Shown in pieces: positions 32,128 through 40,312 of a stretch of DNA of 43,201 bases (its first letter is position 1; each line of letters opens with the position of its first letter). A model generated the notes under the pieces. That model did no database searches. It was given only the letters and a program-made list of their open reading frames with translations, and was not told the origin of the DNA. A program made the position numbers and the translations under genes. Origin of the DNA: an uncultured Verrucomicrobia subdivision 3 bacterium. Its GTDB lineage: Bacteria; Verrucomicrobiota; Verrucomicrobiia; Limisphaerales; UBA11358. Location of the stretch: positions 1 through 43,201 of the forward strand of contig CAIKKJ010000033.1 of assembly GCA_903827955.1 (NCBI GenBank), written 5' to 3'.

Positions 32128-33138
32128 ATGAATCTTCTCATCACCGGCGGCGCGGGCTTCATTGGCTCGAATCTCATTCACCACGTCATTGACGACGCGC
32201 GCATCGCCAAGCTCGTTAATCTCGACTGCCTGACTTACGCCGGGCGGCTGGAAAATTTGGAGAGAGTTTCCAAACATCCGAAATATATTTTTGAAAAAGT
32301 GGATTTGCGCGACAAGGCGGCAACGTTGCGTGTTGTGGAACAGCACAGCATCACGCATGTCATGCACCTTGCGGCGGAATCGCACGTGGACCGTTCCATC
32401 ACCGGGCCGGGCGATTTCATCACCACCAACATCAACGGCACGTTCAATTTGCTTGAAGCCTGCCGCGCGATTTGGAACGGCAAATTCGACGGCAAAAAAT
32501 TTCATCACGTCTCCACCGATGAAGTTTATGGCTCGCTCGGCAAGACCGGTCTGTTCACCGAGACAACACCCTACGCGCCAAATTCTCCGTATTCATCGAG
32601 CAAGGCATCGTCAGATTTTCTCGTCCGCGCGTATCATCACACTTACGGTTTGCCGACGGTCATCACGAATTGCTCCAATAACTACGGGCCGTTTCAGTTC
32701 CCGGAAAAACTGATCCCTGTTGTCATCCAAAGCGTCCTCGCGCGCAAATCCATTCCGGTTTATGGCGACGGCATGAACGTCCGCGACTGGCTTTACGTTC
32801 GCGACCACGCCGAGGCGTTGTGGACGGTGCTGGGCAAAGGCGCTCTCGGCGAGACCTACAACATTGGCGGTCACAACGAATGGGCGAACATCCACATCGT
32901 GCAACTCATCTGTGACACGGTGGATGAATTCGCGCCGCAGCTCGGCGGCAATTCGCGCTCGCTCATCACGTTTGTCAAGGATCGGCCCGGCCACGACCGG
33001 CGTTACGCGATTGACGCGAGCAAGATTCAGCGCGAACTGGGCTGGACACCGGCGCACAAATTTGAAGGCGGCATCCGCGAAACAATCCGCTGGTATTTGG
33101 ACAATCAAGCTTGGGTGAACTCCGTGCTGAAGAAATAA
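32128..33138 (+). CDS. rmlB: dTDP-glucose 4,6-dehydratase
   Basis: A 336-residue SDR enzyme converting dTDP-glucose to dTDP-4-keto-6-deoxyglucose with bound NAD. Motifs: [47 protein letters not shown] with the catalytic Thr-Asp-Glu, [10 protein letters not shown] (YxxxK), [17 protein letters not shown] and [11 protein letters not shown]. All RmlB-specific segments are present. It follows the NRS/ER-like gene by 9 bp. Confidence 0.96.
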   Translation: MNLLITGGAGFIGSNLIHHVIDDARIAKLVNLDCLTYAGRLENLERVSKHPKYIFEKVDLRDKAATLRVVEQHSITHVMHLAAESHVDRSITGPGDFITTNINGTFNLLEACRAIWNGKFDGKKFHHVSTDEVYGSLGKTGLFTETTPYAPNSPYSSSKASSDFLVRAYHHTYGLPTVITNCSNNYGPFQFPEKLIPVVIQSVLARKSIPVYGDGMNVRDWLYVRDHAEALWTVLGKGALGETYNIGGHNEWANIHIVQLICDTVDEFAPQLGGNSRSLITFVKDRPGHDRRYAIDASKIQRELGWTPAHKFEGGIRETIRWYLDNQAWVNSVLKK

Positions 33139-33150
33139 GGCTGAACGCTT

Positions 33151-34560
33151 TTGCCTGCCGCGCCATCAAACCTTCAATTGAAAACCCACCGCGCCAAATT
33201 ATTTTTGCTGCTGGTATTTATGCTGGGCATCGTTGGCTTTGTTCCCGCGGCGCAAGAAAGCACGATCACTTGGAACGGCGCTGCTGACCGTGTCAGCGCG
33301 GATGTCCGCAAGCAGCCGCTGTTTTCCGTCTTGGAAATCGTCGCTCACCAGACGGGCTGGCACGTTTTTGTGGAGCCGGAAGCGGCGCGCAGCGTGGATG
33401 TGAAATTTTCCAATCTGCCGAGTGGCGAGGCGTTAAAAAAATTGCTCGGGAATTTGAACTTCGCGTTTGTGCCGCAGACGAATGAGGCGTCGCAACTTTA
33501 CGTTTTCGTCACGCAGCAGGGTAACGCGACGCGCGCCATCGGCACAAACATCGTCGCCGCGCCGCTGACCAAGCCCAAGCACGTTCCGAACGAACTCATC
33601 GTCAAGCTCAAGCCCGGTGCGGACATTGACGCGCTGGCGAAATCCGTCGGCGCGCAAGTCACCGGGCGCGACGATAAGCTCGGTATTTACCGGCTGCAAT
33701 TTGAGGACGAAGCCGCGCTGGAGGCCGCGCTGGAAAAATTGAAGGGCAGCAACGACGTGGCGGCGGTGGACTACAATTATTTTTATGACGCGCCGCAGAA
33801 ACCGCAGCCGGTGTCGAACGCAACCGCCAACCAGCCAAAGCTCACGCTGGATGATTCCAAGCCGAATGATCCGTGCCATCCCGTCGTGGCCGTGATTGAT
33901 ACACAGGTGCAATCACTCGGCAGCGACCTCGATAAGTTTGTAATGAAACCCGTCTCCGTTGTCGGCAGCGACATTGCCGTTGCGACCGGCCTGACGCACG
34001 GCACGGCGATGGTGAACGCAGTGTTGGACGCCTTGGCGCAATCATCTGGCGGACACAGCTCGGTGAAAATTTTGCCCGTGACGATTTACGATGCTGGCGA
34101 GCAGACGACCACGTGGAATGTGGCGCGCGGCGTGCAAGCGGCCGTGAACGGCGGCGCGACCGTGCTGAACATGAGCCTCGGCGGCGGCGGCGACAGCGCG
34201 GTGCTGAACGACATTATCCAGCAGGCGCTCGCGAAGGGCGTGGTGATTTTCGCGGCGGCGGGCAACACGCCGGTGACCACGCCGACGTATCCGGCGGCGA
34301 TTCCCGGTGTGAACGCCGTCACCGCACTGGGCGCGCCGGGACAACTGGCGGCGTATGCGAATCGGGGGAATTTTGTTTCATTAGCGTTGCCGGGCGCGAA
34401 CGTGGTGCAACAGGGCACCCAGTCATTTGTCGTTCAGGGGACTTCCACGGCCACGGCTTACGCATCCGGCGTGGCGGCGGGAACCAAGGGGATTGATTGC
34501 GCGACGTGGTCGCAGATTACGGGCGCGATGCAGGAGAAATATCCCGTGCCGCAGAAATAA
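33151..34560 (+). CDS. Secreted subtilisin-like protease with N-terminal STN-type domain
   Basis: A 469-residue protein with a TTG start. A signal peptide (about 15-34, hydrophobic LFLLLVFMLGIVGFVPA) is followed by a 45-120 region resembling the secretin/TonB short N-terminal (STN) domain (VSADVRKQPLFSVLEIVAHQ). A propeptide-like domain (about 146-210, PNELIVKLKPGAD to DYNYFYD) and an S8 domain with Asp250 (VAVIDT), His283 (THGTAMVN), Asn372 (AAAGN) and Ser432 (GTSTATAYA) follow. The triad is intact, so it is probably active. The STN-S8 combination is unusual. It begins 12 bp after rmlB. Confidence 0.82.
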   Translation: MPAAPSNLQLKTHRAKLFLLLVFMLGIVGFVPAAQESTITWNGAADRVSADVRKQPLFSVLEIVAHQTGWHVFVEPEAARSVDVKFSNLPSGEALKKLLGNLNFAFVPQTNEASQLYVFVTQQGNATRAIGTNIVAAPLTKPKHVPNELIVKLKPGADIDALAKSVGAQVTGRDDKLGIYRLQFEDEAALEAALEKLKGSNDVAAVDYNYFYDAPQKPQPVSNATANQPKLTLDDSKPNDPCHPVVAVIDTQVQSLGSDLDKFVMKPVSVVGSDIAVATGLTHGTAMVNAVLDALAQSSGGHSSVKILPVTIYDAGEQTTTWNVARGVQAAVNGGATVLNMSLGGGGDSAVLNDIIQQALAKGVVIFAAAGNTPVTTPTYPAAIPGVNAVTALGAPGQLAAYANRGNFVSLALPGANVVQQGTQSFVVQGTSTATAYASGVAAGTKGIDCATWSQITGAMQEKYPVPQK

Positions 34561-34562
34561 AT

Positions 34563-34718
34563 TCAGTGGGAGAGGCAGCCGTATTTGATGAAGGTGCCGA
34601 CGAAAACGCCCAGCGCGCCGATGAGCAGCCACGGACTGCCGTGCATCAGCAGGACGATGCCCCAACTGATGAAGAAGGTGAACAGCAGGAAAACCAGGAT
34701 GGCCAGCGCAAATTTCAT
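34563..34718 (-). CDS. Small two-helix membrane protein
   Basis: From the ATG at 34718 the product is 51 residues, nearly all in two hydrophobic helices (about 2-23 and 28-46), ending KYGCLSH. An in-frame ATG at 34754 would add 12 residues of poor composition. It is convergent with the protease gene (2-bp gap). I do not know a function. Its compositional pattern is strongly membrane-like, so a chance frame is unlikely. Confidence 0.6.
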   Translation of the reverse strand: MKFALAILVFLLFTFFISWGIVLLMHGSPWLLIGALGVFVGTFIKYGCLSH

Positions 34719-34810
34719 CGGCGCAGATTGTAGTGAATTCAGTTTCGTTCGCAAGCACTTCGCTGGTTTGCAGGCTTGTCTCGCCGCCGTTTTTCGAGAA
34801 TAACTCCCCG

Positions 34811-35329
34811 ATGCAAAACAAAACCGTGCTCGCGTTTCTTGACGATGTTTACGAAGACCTCGAACTCTGGTATCCCAAACTGCGGCTGGAGGAAGCAGGT
34901 TATTCGCTGAAATGCGCCGCGCCGGAAATCAAAACCTACGCTGGCAAACACGGCTATCCCGCCACCTCGGATTTGCTTTTGAAGGATGCGCACTCCAAAG
35001 ATTTCTGCGGCCTGCTTGTGCCCGGCGGTTTCATGCCCGACAAATTGCGCCGCGATGCCAAGGTGCTTTCCCTCACGCGCGAATTTTTTGAGCAGGGCAA
35101 GCTCGTCGCCTTCATCTGCCACGGCGGGTGGATTCCCATCTCCGCGAAAATTCTCAAAGGCAAGCGCGTGACCGGCTCACTCGGCATCAAGGACGATCTG
35201 GAAAACGCCGGCGGCATTTGGGTGAACGAACCGGTGGTCGTGGACGGTAATTTAATATCCAGCCGCACGCCCAAAGATTGCGCCCCTTTCGGTAAGGCGA
35301 TGGTGAAATTTCTCGATCAAGAAAAATGA
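34811..35329 (+). CDS. DJ-1/PfpI-family protein
   Basis: A 172-residue protein of the class I glutamine amidotransferase-like superfamily. It has VLAFLDDVYEDLELWYP at the start with the Glu that pairs with the nucleophile, LLVPGGFMPDKLR, and AFICHGGW with the nucleophilic Cys followed by His, as in PfpI, YajL and Hsp31-type members. The family includes proteases, glyoxalases and deglycases, so the precise activity is open. The first in-frame ATG with family homology is 34811. Confidence 0.88.
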   Translation: MQNKTVLAFLDDVYEDLELWYPKLRLEEAGYSLKCAAPEIKTYAGKHGYPATSDLLLKDAHSKDFCGLLVPGGFMPDKLRRDAKVLSLTREFFEQGKLVAFICHGGWIPISAKILKGKRVTGSLGIKDDLENAGGIWVNEPVVVDGNLISSRTPKDCAPFGKAMVKFLDQEK

Positions 35330-35332
35330 ATG

Positions 35333-35414
35333 AGGAAGGCAGGAAAACAGGAATGGGGATTAAAACTAGCATCAGAAACAGCCGGCAGACCTATTTGTCT
35401 TTTCCTGCCTTCCT
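35333..35414. repeat. 15-bp inverted repeat upstream of the GxxExxY gene
   Basis: AGGAAGGCAGGAAAA at 35333-35347 is the exact reverse complement of 35400-35414. The spacer of 52 bp is noncoding. It belongs with the direct repeats around the next gene. Confidence 0.7.
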
Positions 35415-35416
35415 GC

Positions 35417-35851
35417 CTTCCTGCTTTCCTTATTGAAATTCAGAACATGAATAAATTAGCACATGAAGAATTGACCGGGCGCATCATTGCTTGTGCGATT
35501 GAGGTTCACAAAGCACTTGGGCCAGGCTTTCTGGAATCCATTTACGAAGCAGCCATGCTGGTTGAGTTGAAACGCGTCGGATTGAAAGTGGAATCGCAAA
35601 AATCGCTACCTATTTTCTATCGTGAAACTTTGGTGGGTGAACACCGTCTTGATTTGCTGGTGGAGGATAAAATTATCGTCGAGTTAAAAGCCATTTCCGA
35701 ACTGGAAGACATTCACTTTGCAATTGTCCGTTCGTATTTGAAAGCCGTCGCCTTGGAACACGGTTTGTTGCTTAACTTCGCCACGATGCCGCTGACGGTC
35801 AAACGCGTGATCTGCCAGCCTCATTCCTGACTTCCTGCTTTCCTTATTGAA
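35417..35851. repeat. 21-bp direct repeats flanking the GxxExxY gene
   Basis: The same 21-bp sequence (CTTCCTGCTTTCC then TTATTGAA) is present at 35417-35437 and 35831-35851, on either side of the gene at 35447-35830. The copies are identical. Confidence 0.85.
35447..35830 (+). CDS. GxxExxY-family protein (PD-(D/E)XK-like)
   Basis: A 127-residue protein. GPGFLESIYEAAM (about 25-37) is the GxxExxY signature. A nuclease-like core is visible: HRLDLLVEDKIIVELKAI, where the Asp and the Glu-x-Lys fit a PD-(D/E)XK fold. Whether it is an active nuclease is unknown; such proteins are widespread and multi-copy in environmental bacteria. The ATG at 35447 starts family homology; the frame opens earlier at 35330 through repeat DNA that is not coding. 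It lies between 21-bp direct repeats. Confidence 0.88.
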   Translation: MNKLAHEELTGRIIACAIEVHKALGPGFLESIYEAAMLVELKRVGLKVESQKSLPIFYRETLVGEHRLDLLVEDKIIVELKAISELEDIHFAIVRSYLKAVALEHGLLLNFATMPLTVKRVICQPHS

Positions 35852-35881
35852 TTTTCCCCCGTCTGTTCTTAAACTTTTCCC

Positions 35882-36274
35882 ATGCAAGATTCGCAACTCG
35901 CACAGTATATTCCGATTCTGTTTCTGCTCGCTGCCGCCGTTGGCTTCGCGGGCGGGACGCTGCTGCTCTCCGTGCTGCTCGGCAAATACGCCAAGAGTGA
36001 CAAGGCCAAGGACGCCGCCTACGAATGTGGCAAGGATCCCATTGGCAGCAACACCGGGCGCTTCTCGGTGCAATTCTATCTGGTTGCGATGCTCTTCATC
36101 CTGTTCGATATCGAGGTGGTGTTCATGTATCCATGGGCCGTGGTTTATCGCGATATGCTTGCTGAACACGCCACGCGTAATCTTGTGCTCGGCTCGATGA
36201 TTTCGTTCCTCGGCATTTTGTTTCTCGGCTACATCTACGCCGTGAAGAAAAAAGCCCTCGACTGGAAAACCTGA
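35882..36274 (+). CDS. nuoA: NADH-quinone oxidoreductase subunit A
   Basis: A 130-residue membrane protein with three helices (about 10-30, 64-84 and 98-119). The NuoA/ND3 signature is KDAAYECGKDPIGSNTGRFSVQFYLVAMLFILFDIEVVF; the Cys in YECG lies in the loop that moves with quinone binding. NuoA couples the peripheral and membrane arms of complex I. No other nuo gene follows: the next gene is a phosphohexomutase. Confidence 0.95.
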   Translation: MQDSQLAQYIPILFLLAAAVGFAGGTLLLSVLLGKYAKSDKAKDAAYECGKDPIGSNTGRFSVQFYLVAMLFILFDIEVVFMYPWAVVYRDMLAEHATRNLVLGSMISFLGILFLGYIYAVKKKALDWKT

Positions 36275-36280
36275 TTCTCC

Positions 36281-36339
36281 GCCACAGAGTCACAGAGACT
36301 CCGAGAAAGCAAATCTCTGTGCCTCTGTGTCTCTGTGGC
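36281..36339. repeat. Imperfect palindrome of CACAGAG units
   Basis: Arms 36281-36297 (GCCACAGAGTCACAGAG) and 36323-36339 pair at 16 of 17 positions around a 25-nt loop, between nuoA and the mutase gene. No T-run follows on the plus strand. It looks like a dispersed intergenic repeat. Confidence 0.7.
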
Positions 36340-36348
36340 AAATAATTT

Positions 36349-37785
36349 ATGGCCACAATCAAATTCGGCACCTCCGGTTGGCGCGACATCATCGCCCGCG
36401 ATTTCACCTTCGATAACGTCCGCCTCGCCACACAAGGCATCGCGGACTATCTCAACGCAGAACTCAAAAATCCGGCGTCGCCGATTCACGGACGCAAACC
36501 GGTTTTGATTCTTGGCCACGATGCGCGTTTCCTTGGTCGCGAATTTTCCCTCGCCGCTGCCGAAGTGCTGAAAGCGAACGGCATCGAGTCGTTGCTCTGC
36601 GACCGCGATACGCCCACGCCGGTCATCTCGCACACCATCCGGCACAAGCGCGCCATCGGCGGCATCAACATGACCGCCAGTCACAACCCGGCGGAGTATC
36701 AAGGCCTGAAATTTTCCACCTACAACGGCGCACCCGCCACGCCGGACGTGACCAGCCAGATCGAGGCGAACATCGTCAAGTTGCAGGCGGCACATTGGGT
36801 TTTTAACGCGGTGCAGTTCGGCACCTTCACCTGCAAGGAGATTGATCCAAAACCGGAATATTTTCGTTGCCTGAAAAAATTCATCCGCTTCGACGTCATC
36901 AAAAAGGCGAAGATGAAGATTGCCGTCGAACTGATGTATGGCACGGGGCGCGGCTATCTCGATACGTTGCTGGAAAACTGCGGGGCAAAAATCACGCGCT
37001 TTCACGACGAAAAAAATCCGCTGTTCGGCGGGCATCATCCCGAACCGAACGCGCATGGCATGGCAGGCGCCAGCAAACTGGCCCGCAACGGCAAGGTGCA
37101 GATGGGCGTCGGCGTGGATGGCGATGCGGATCGTTTCGGCATCGTGGACAAGGACGGAACGTGGTTGACGCCGAATCAGATTCTCGCGCTCACATTGTAT
37201 CACCTGAAAAAAAATCGCGGCTGGACCGGCGCGGTTGTGCGCACTGTGCCGACGAGTCATCAGGTGGACGCCGTCGCCGCTATGCTCGGTGTGAAAGTTC
37301 ACGAGACGCCGGTCGGTTTCAAATACATCGGCGCGCTGATGGAAAGCCAAGCGATTATCGTCGGCGGCGAAGAATCCGGCGGCTTGAGCGTGAAAGGTCA
37401 CGTTCCTGAAAAGGACGGCATCCTCGCGTGCCTACTCATGGTGGAACTGGTTGCGACCGAGAAAAAATCCTTGGGTCAAATCCTCAAGGAGCTGGCGAAG
37501 CAGACCGGCGGCTTTTACAGCGATCGCATCAACATCCCCATCCAGCCGGAAAGCAAGGCGGCCATCATGGCCAAGCTTGGCGGCGGATTGAAAAACATCG
37601 GTGCATTCAAGGTGGAAAAATTCATCACCACCGACGGCTACAAATTTCTCCTGCCCAACCACGAATGGGTCGCCTTCCGCGCGAGCGGCACGGAACCGCT
37701 GTTCCGTTGCTATCTTGAAGCAAAATCCAGGGCAAACTTGAAAAAACTCGACGCCGCCTGCCGCACTTTGCTCGCGGCGAAATGA
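36349..37785 (+). CDS. Phosphoglucomutase/phosphomannomutase family protein
   Basis: A 478-residue alpha-D-phosphohexomutase with four domains. Phosphoserine Ser111 is in NMTASHNPAEY, the Mg2+ loop is VDGDADRFG, the sugar-binding loop is GGEESGGLS, and the phosphate-binding loop is RASGTEPLFRCY. It interconverts hexose 1- and 6-phosphates, here perhaps supplying glucose-1-phosphate for the rmlA pathway or for glycogen. Whether it prefers glucose, mannose or glucosamine phosphate cannot be told. Confidence 0.93.
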   Translation: MATIKFGTSGWRDIIARDFTFDNVRLATQGIADYLNAELKNPASPIHGRKPVLILGHDARFLGREFSLAAAEVLKANGIESLLCDRDTPTPVISHTIRHKRAIGGINMTASHNPAEYQGLKFSTYNGAPATPDVTSQIEANIVKLQAAHWVFNAVQFGTFTCKEIDPKPEYFRCLKKFIRFDVIKKAKMKIAVELMYGTGRGYLDTLLENCGAKITRFHDEKNPLFGGHHPEPNAHGMAGASKLARNGKVQMGVGVDGDADRFGIVDKDGTWLTPNQILALTLYHLKKNRGWTGAVVRTVPTSHQVDAVAAMLGVKVHETPVGFKYIGALMESQAIIVGGEESGGLSVKGHVPEKDGILACLLMVELVATEKKSLGQILKELAKQTGGFYSDRINIPIQPESKAAIMAKLGGGLKNIGAFKVEKFITTDGYKFLLPNHEWVAFRASGTEPLFRCYLEAKSRANLKKLDAACRTLLAAK

Positions 37786-37793
37786 TTGCGAAA

Positions 37794-37814
37794 CGCGCAG
37801 TGTTGCACTGCGCG
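37794..37814 (+). terminator. Possible weak terminator after the mutase gene
   Basis: A 9-bp GC-rich stem CGCGCAGTG/CACTGCGCG with a TTG loop lies 8 bp after the stop, followed by ATCATATTTTCC rather than a clean T-run. Confidence 0.5.
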
Positions 37815-37911
37815 ATCATATTTTCCTTAAGCCCCGGCCAATTTCGCCGAAATCGAAGGGTGAGGTTTCCTTGCTGGAAACCACCGGACAATTCAGCCCA
37901 ACGATTTAATC

Positions 37912-38706
37912 ATGAGCGCCGCGATCCAGCCAGCCGGAGAGAAACCATTTATTTTGATTGTCGAAGACAGCCTCACGCAGGCGGTTTTTCTTCGCCGCAT
38001 CCTCGAAAAAGCTGGTTACGAGGTTGTCCTGGCCGGCAACGGCGCCGAGGCGCTTGATTTGCTGGAACTTCGTCTTCCCTTGCTCATCATCAGCGACGTG
38101 ATGATGCCGGTGATGGACGGATACACATTTTGCCAGCGGACGAAGGCATCGGACAAGTTTTGCGGCGTGCCGTTCATGCTGTTGACTTCGCTGTCCGACC
38201 CGGCGGATATTTTTAAAGGACTGGAGTCCGGCGCGGATTTTTACAGCATCAAGCCTTATGACGGCGCGGTTTTGCTGGAACGAGTGCGGAACATCCTGAA
38301 CAGTGGCTCCGGTCAATACGCCACGAACGCGCAGTCCGGCATTGATGTCAGCTACGCCGGCCAGAAATATTGCATCAGCGCCGGTCGCACGCAGATTCTT
38401 GACCTGCTGCTGGCCACGTTTGAAAATATCGTTCGTAAAAACAACGAACTGATCGAGGCGAACAGCCGGCTTTCCGAAGCGCTGGAGGCGAACAAAACCT
38501 TGCGCGGGCTGATCCCAATTTGCGGCTATTGCAAAAAAATCCGCGACGATCAGGGCTATTGGAATCAGGTCGAGACATTTGTGGCGAAACATTCCGCCGC
38601 GCAGTTCAGCCACGGCATTTGCCCGACCTGCTTCGACAAACAGATCAAGACGCTCGGCTTGAAAAACAACAAGGCCGACAACAAGGCTGAGCCGGTGCCG
38701 GCGTGA
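37912..38706 (+). CDS. Response regulator with coiled coil and Cys4 tail
   Basis: A 264-residue protein without a DNA-binding domain. The receiver domain (about 12-130) has VEDS, phospho-acceptor Asp62 in SDVMMP, and Lys114 in IKPYD. A predicted coiled coil (about 165-198, ENIVRKNNELIEANSRLSEA) leads to a C-terminal module LIPICGYCKKIRDDQGYW and FSHGICPTC, with Cys204, Cys207, Cys237 and Cys240. Similar modules occur at the end of other receiver and GAF/PAS proteins. The tail may bind zinc; its output is unknown. No kinase gene adjoins it. Confidence 0.9.
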   Translation: MSAAIQPAGEKPFILIVEDSLTQAVFLRRILEKAGYEVVLAGNGAEALDLLELRLPLLIISDVMMPVMDGYTFCQRTKASDKFCGVPFMLLTSLSDPADIFKGLESGADFYSIKPYDGAVLLERVRNILNSGSGQYATNAQSGIDVSYAGQKYCISAGRTQILDLLLATFENIVRKNNELIEANSRLSEALEANKTLRGLIPICGYCKKIRDDQGYWNQVETFVAKHSAAQFSHGICPTCFDKQIKTLGLKNNKADNKAEPVPA

Positions 38707-38712
38707 CCTGGT

Positions 38713-40182
38713 TCACAGGAACGGCGAGAACAAGCGCGCCGTGGCGTCGCGCAACTTTTCCGGCACGGAACGGCCGTCCGCTTCCGCCAGCGTTACCTCG
38801 CGGGCCGCAGAAATCTTTTTCTCAATCAATGATTCCATCTGCGCGGCAAACTCGCGGCTGTAGCACTCCACGTTCAATTCAAAATTCAGCCGCAGACTCC
38901 GCGCATCCCAGTTGGCTGAGCCAAGCAGCACCCAATGGTTGTCCACGATCATCAGCTTGGAATGATCGAACGGCGGCGGCGTGAGCCAGATTTTGCAGCC
39001 GCGTTCCAGCACCTGCCACCAGAGCGAGCGCGACGCCCAATGCACGAACGGCAGATTGTTTTTCTCCGGCAAAATGATGTCCACGCGCACACCGCGCAAC
39101 GCGGCGAGGTTTAGCGCGGTGATGAGCGCGGTGTCCGGCAGAAAATACGGGGTGAGGATTTTCACGGAGGTCTGTGCCTCGGCCAAAGCGGCGAGCAGTG
39201 TCCAGCGGGCGTTTTCAAAATCCGCATCCGGTCCGTCGGGGATGACGCGGGCGATGATGTCGCCGGCATTCGGATATTCCGCGCGCAGAAAACGTGTTTC
39301 GGAATCTGGGAACCACGTTTCGTCGTCGAGGATTTCATCGGTGGTGAATGCCCAATCATTGGCGAATGCCTCCTGCAATTCTGTGACGACCGGTCCAGTC
39401 ACGCGGAAGTGCAAATCCTGCACGGGCTGTGCAGGTTTTTCCGCGAGCATATTGCCGTGCCGGAGGTTCATGCCGCCGGTGAAGGCGATTTCACCATCCA
39501 CGATCAGCGACTTGCGGTGGTTGCGGAGATTGATGGTGGCCACGCGCCACGGCGTGAGAATGGAGGTGGGGAGAAATTTGCCAAATGGAATGTTCGCTGC
39601 GCGCAATTTCCAGGTGATGGGCGGAAAGGAGTAGCGCGTGCCCGCCGCGTCCACTAGCACCCGCACCGCTAGGCCGCGTTTCACCGCGCGTTCCAGGGCG
39701 TCGACAAATTTTCGGCCACTCGCATCGTTGTCGAAAATATAACTGACGAGCGTGACGGATTTTTTGGCGGCATCAATCGCCGCCAGCATCGCGGGAAATG
39801 CTTCGTCGCCGTTGACGAGCGGTTCGATTTTATTTCCGGCGGTGAGCGGTTGCGTGGTGACGCGGTTGACCACGGCGGCGATGTGTTTAAGGTGTTCTGC
39901 GCCGTCGTGTTCGGGTTCGCCAAGATTTTCCGGCACGGGGCGGCTGCGGGTTTTGTGCACGCCGAGTTTGACGGCGTGGCGGCGGATGCGGTTGACGCCG
40001 AGGGCGAGGTAGAGCAGGGGGCCGAGCGCAGGCAGCGTCCAGATGACGCCAATCCAAATCGTAACGGCGCGGTTGTCGCGTTTGTGCAGCAGGGTGTGGC
40101 TGGAGGCGAGCAGGCAGGCGAGTAGGTCAAAGCCGGCCGCGCAGTGCGGCCAGAATCGGGACATGATGTCGAGCCAGTGCAT
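38713..40182 (-). CDS. Cardiolipin synthase-like phospholipase D family protein
   Basis: A 489-residue membrane protein. N-terminal hydrophobic segments (about 15-30 and 41-62) anchor it to the inner membrane. Two HKD motifs are intact: HRKSLIVDGEIAFTGGMN (about 223-240) and HSKLMIVDNHWVLLGSANWD (about 405-424). This layout matches bacterial cardiolipin synthases A/B, which join two phosphatidylglycerols. The C-terminal part ends in SPFL. It faces the next gene divergently across a 130-bp spacer. Confidence 0.9.
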   Translation of the reverse strand: MHWLDIMSRFWPHCAAGFDLLACLLASSHTLLHKRDNRAVTIWIGVIWTLPALGPLLYLALGVNRIRRHAVKLGVHKTRSRPVPENLGEPEHDGAEHLKHIAAVVNRVTTQPLTAGNKIEPLVNGDEAFPAMLAAIDAAKKSVTLVSYIFDNDASGRKFVDALERAVKRGLAVRVLVDAAGTRYSFPPITWKLRAANIPFGKFLPTSILTPWRVATINLRNHRKSLIVDGEIAFTGGMNLRHGNMLAEKPAQPVQDLHFRVTGPVVTELQEAFANDWAFTTDEILDDETWFPDSETRFLRAEYPNAGDIIARVIPDGPDADFENARWTLLAALAEAQTSVKILTPYFLPDTALITALNLAALRGVRVDIILPEKNNLPFVHWASRSLWWQVLERGCKIWLTPPPFDHSKLMIVDNHWVLLGSANWDARSLRLNFELNVECYSREFAAQMESLIEKKISAAREVTLAEADGRSVPEKLRDATARLFSPFL

Positions 40183-40312
40183 CGTGGAAAGTTTCGCGGA
40201 AAAACGGCGCGGCGCAAGCGCGGGGAAGTTGCTTGGAACGGATCCGATCTGGGACAGCTGGAGAATTCACGCTCGCCCTTCGGCGTGGTTTGTGATTGCA
40301 TCGCGGCTGTCT

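Noticed and set aside
35330-35446. 39-residue N-terminal extension of the GxxExxY protein
   Set aside because: The region consists of inverted repeats, and family homology starts at 35447.
36235-37401. 388-codon minus-strand frame
   Set aside because: Antisense to the phosphohexomutase, without recognisable motifs.
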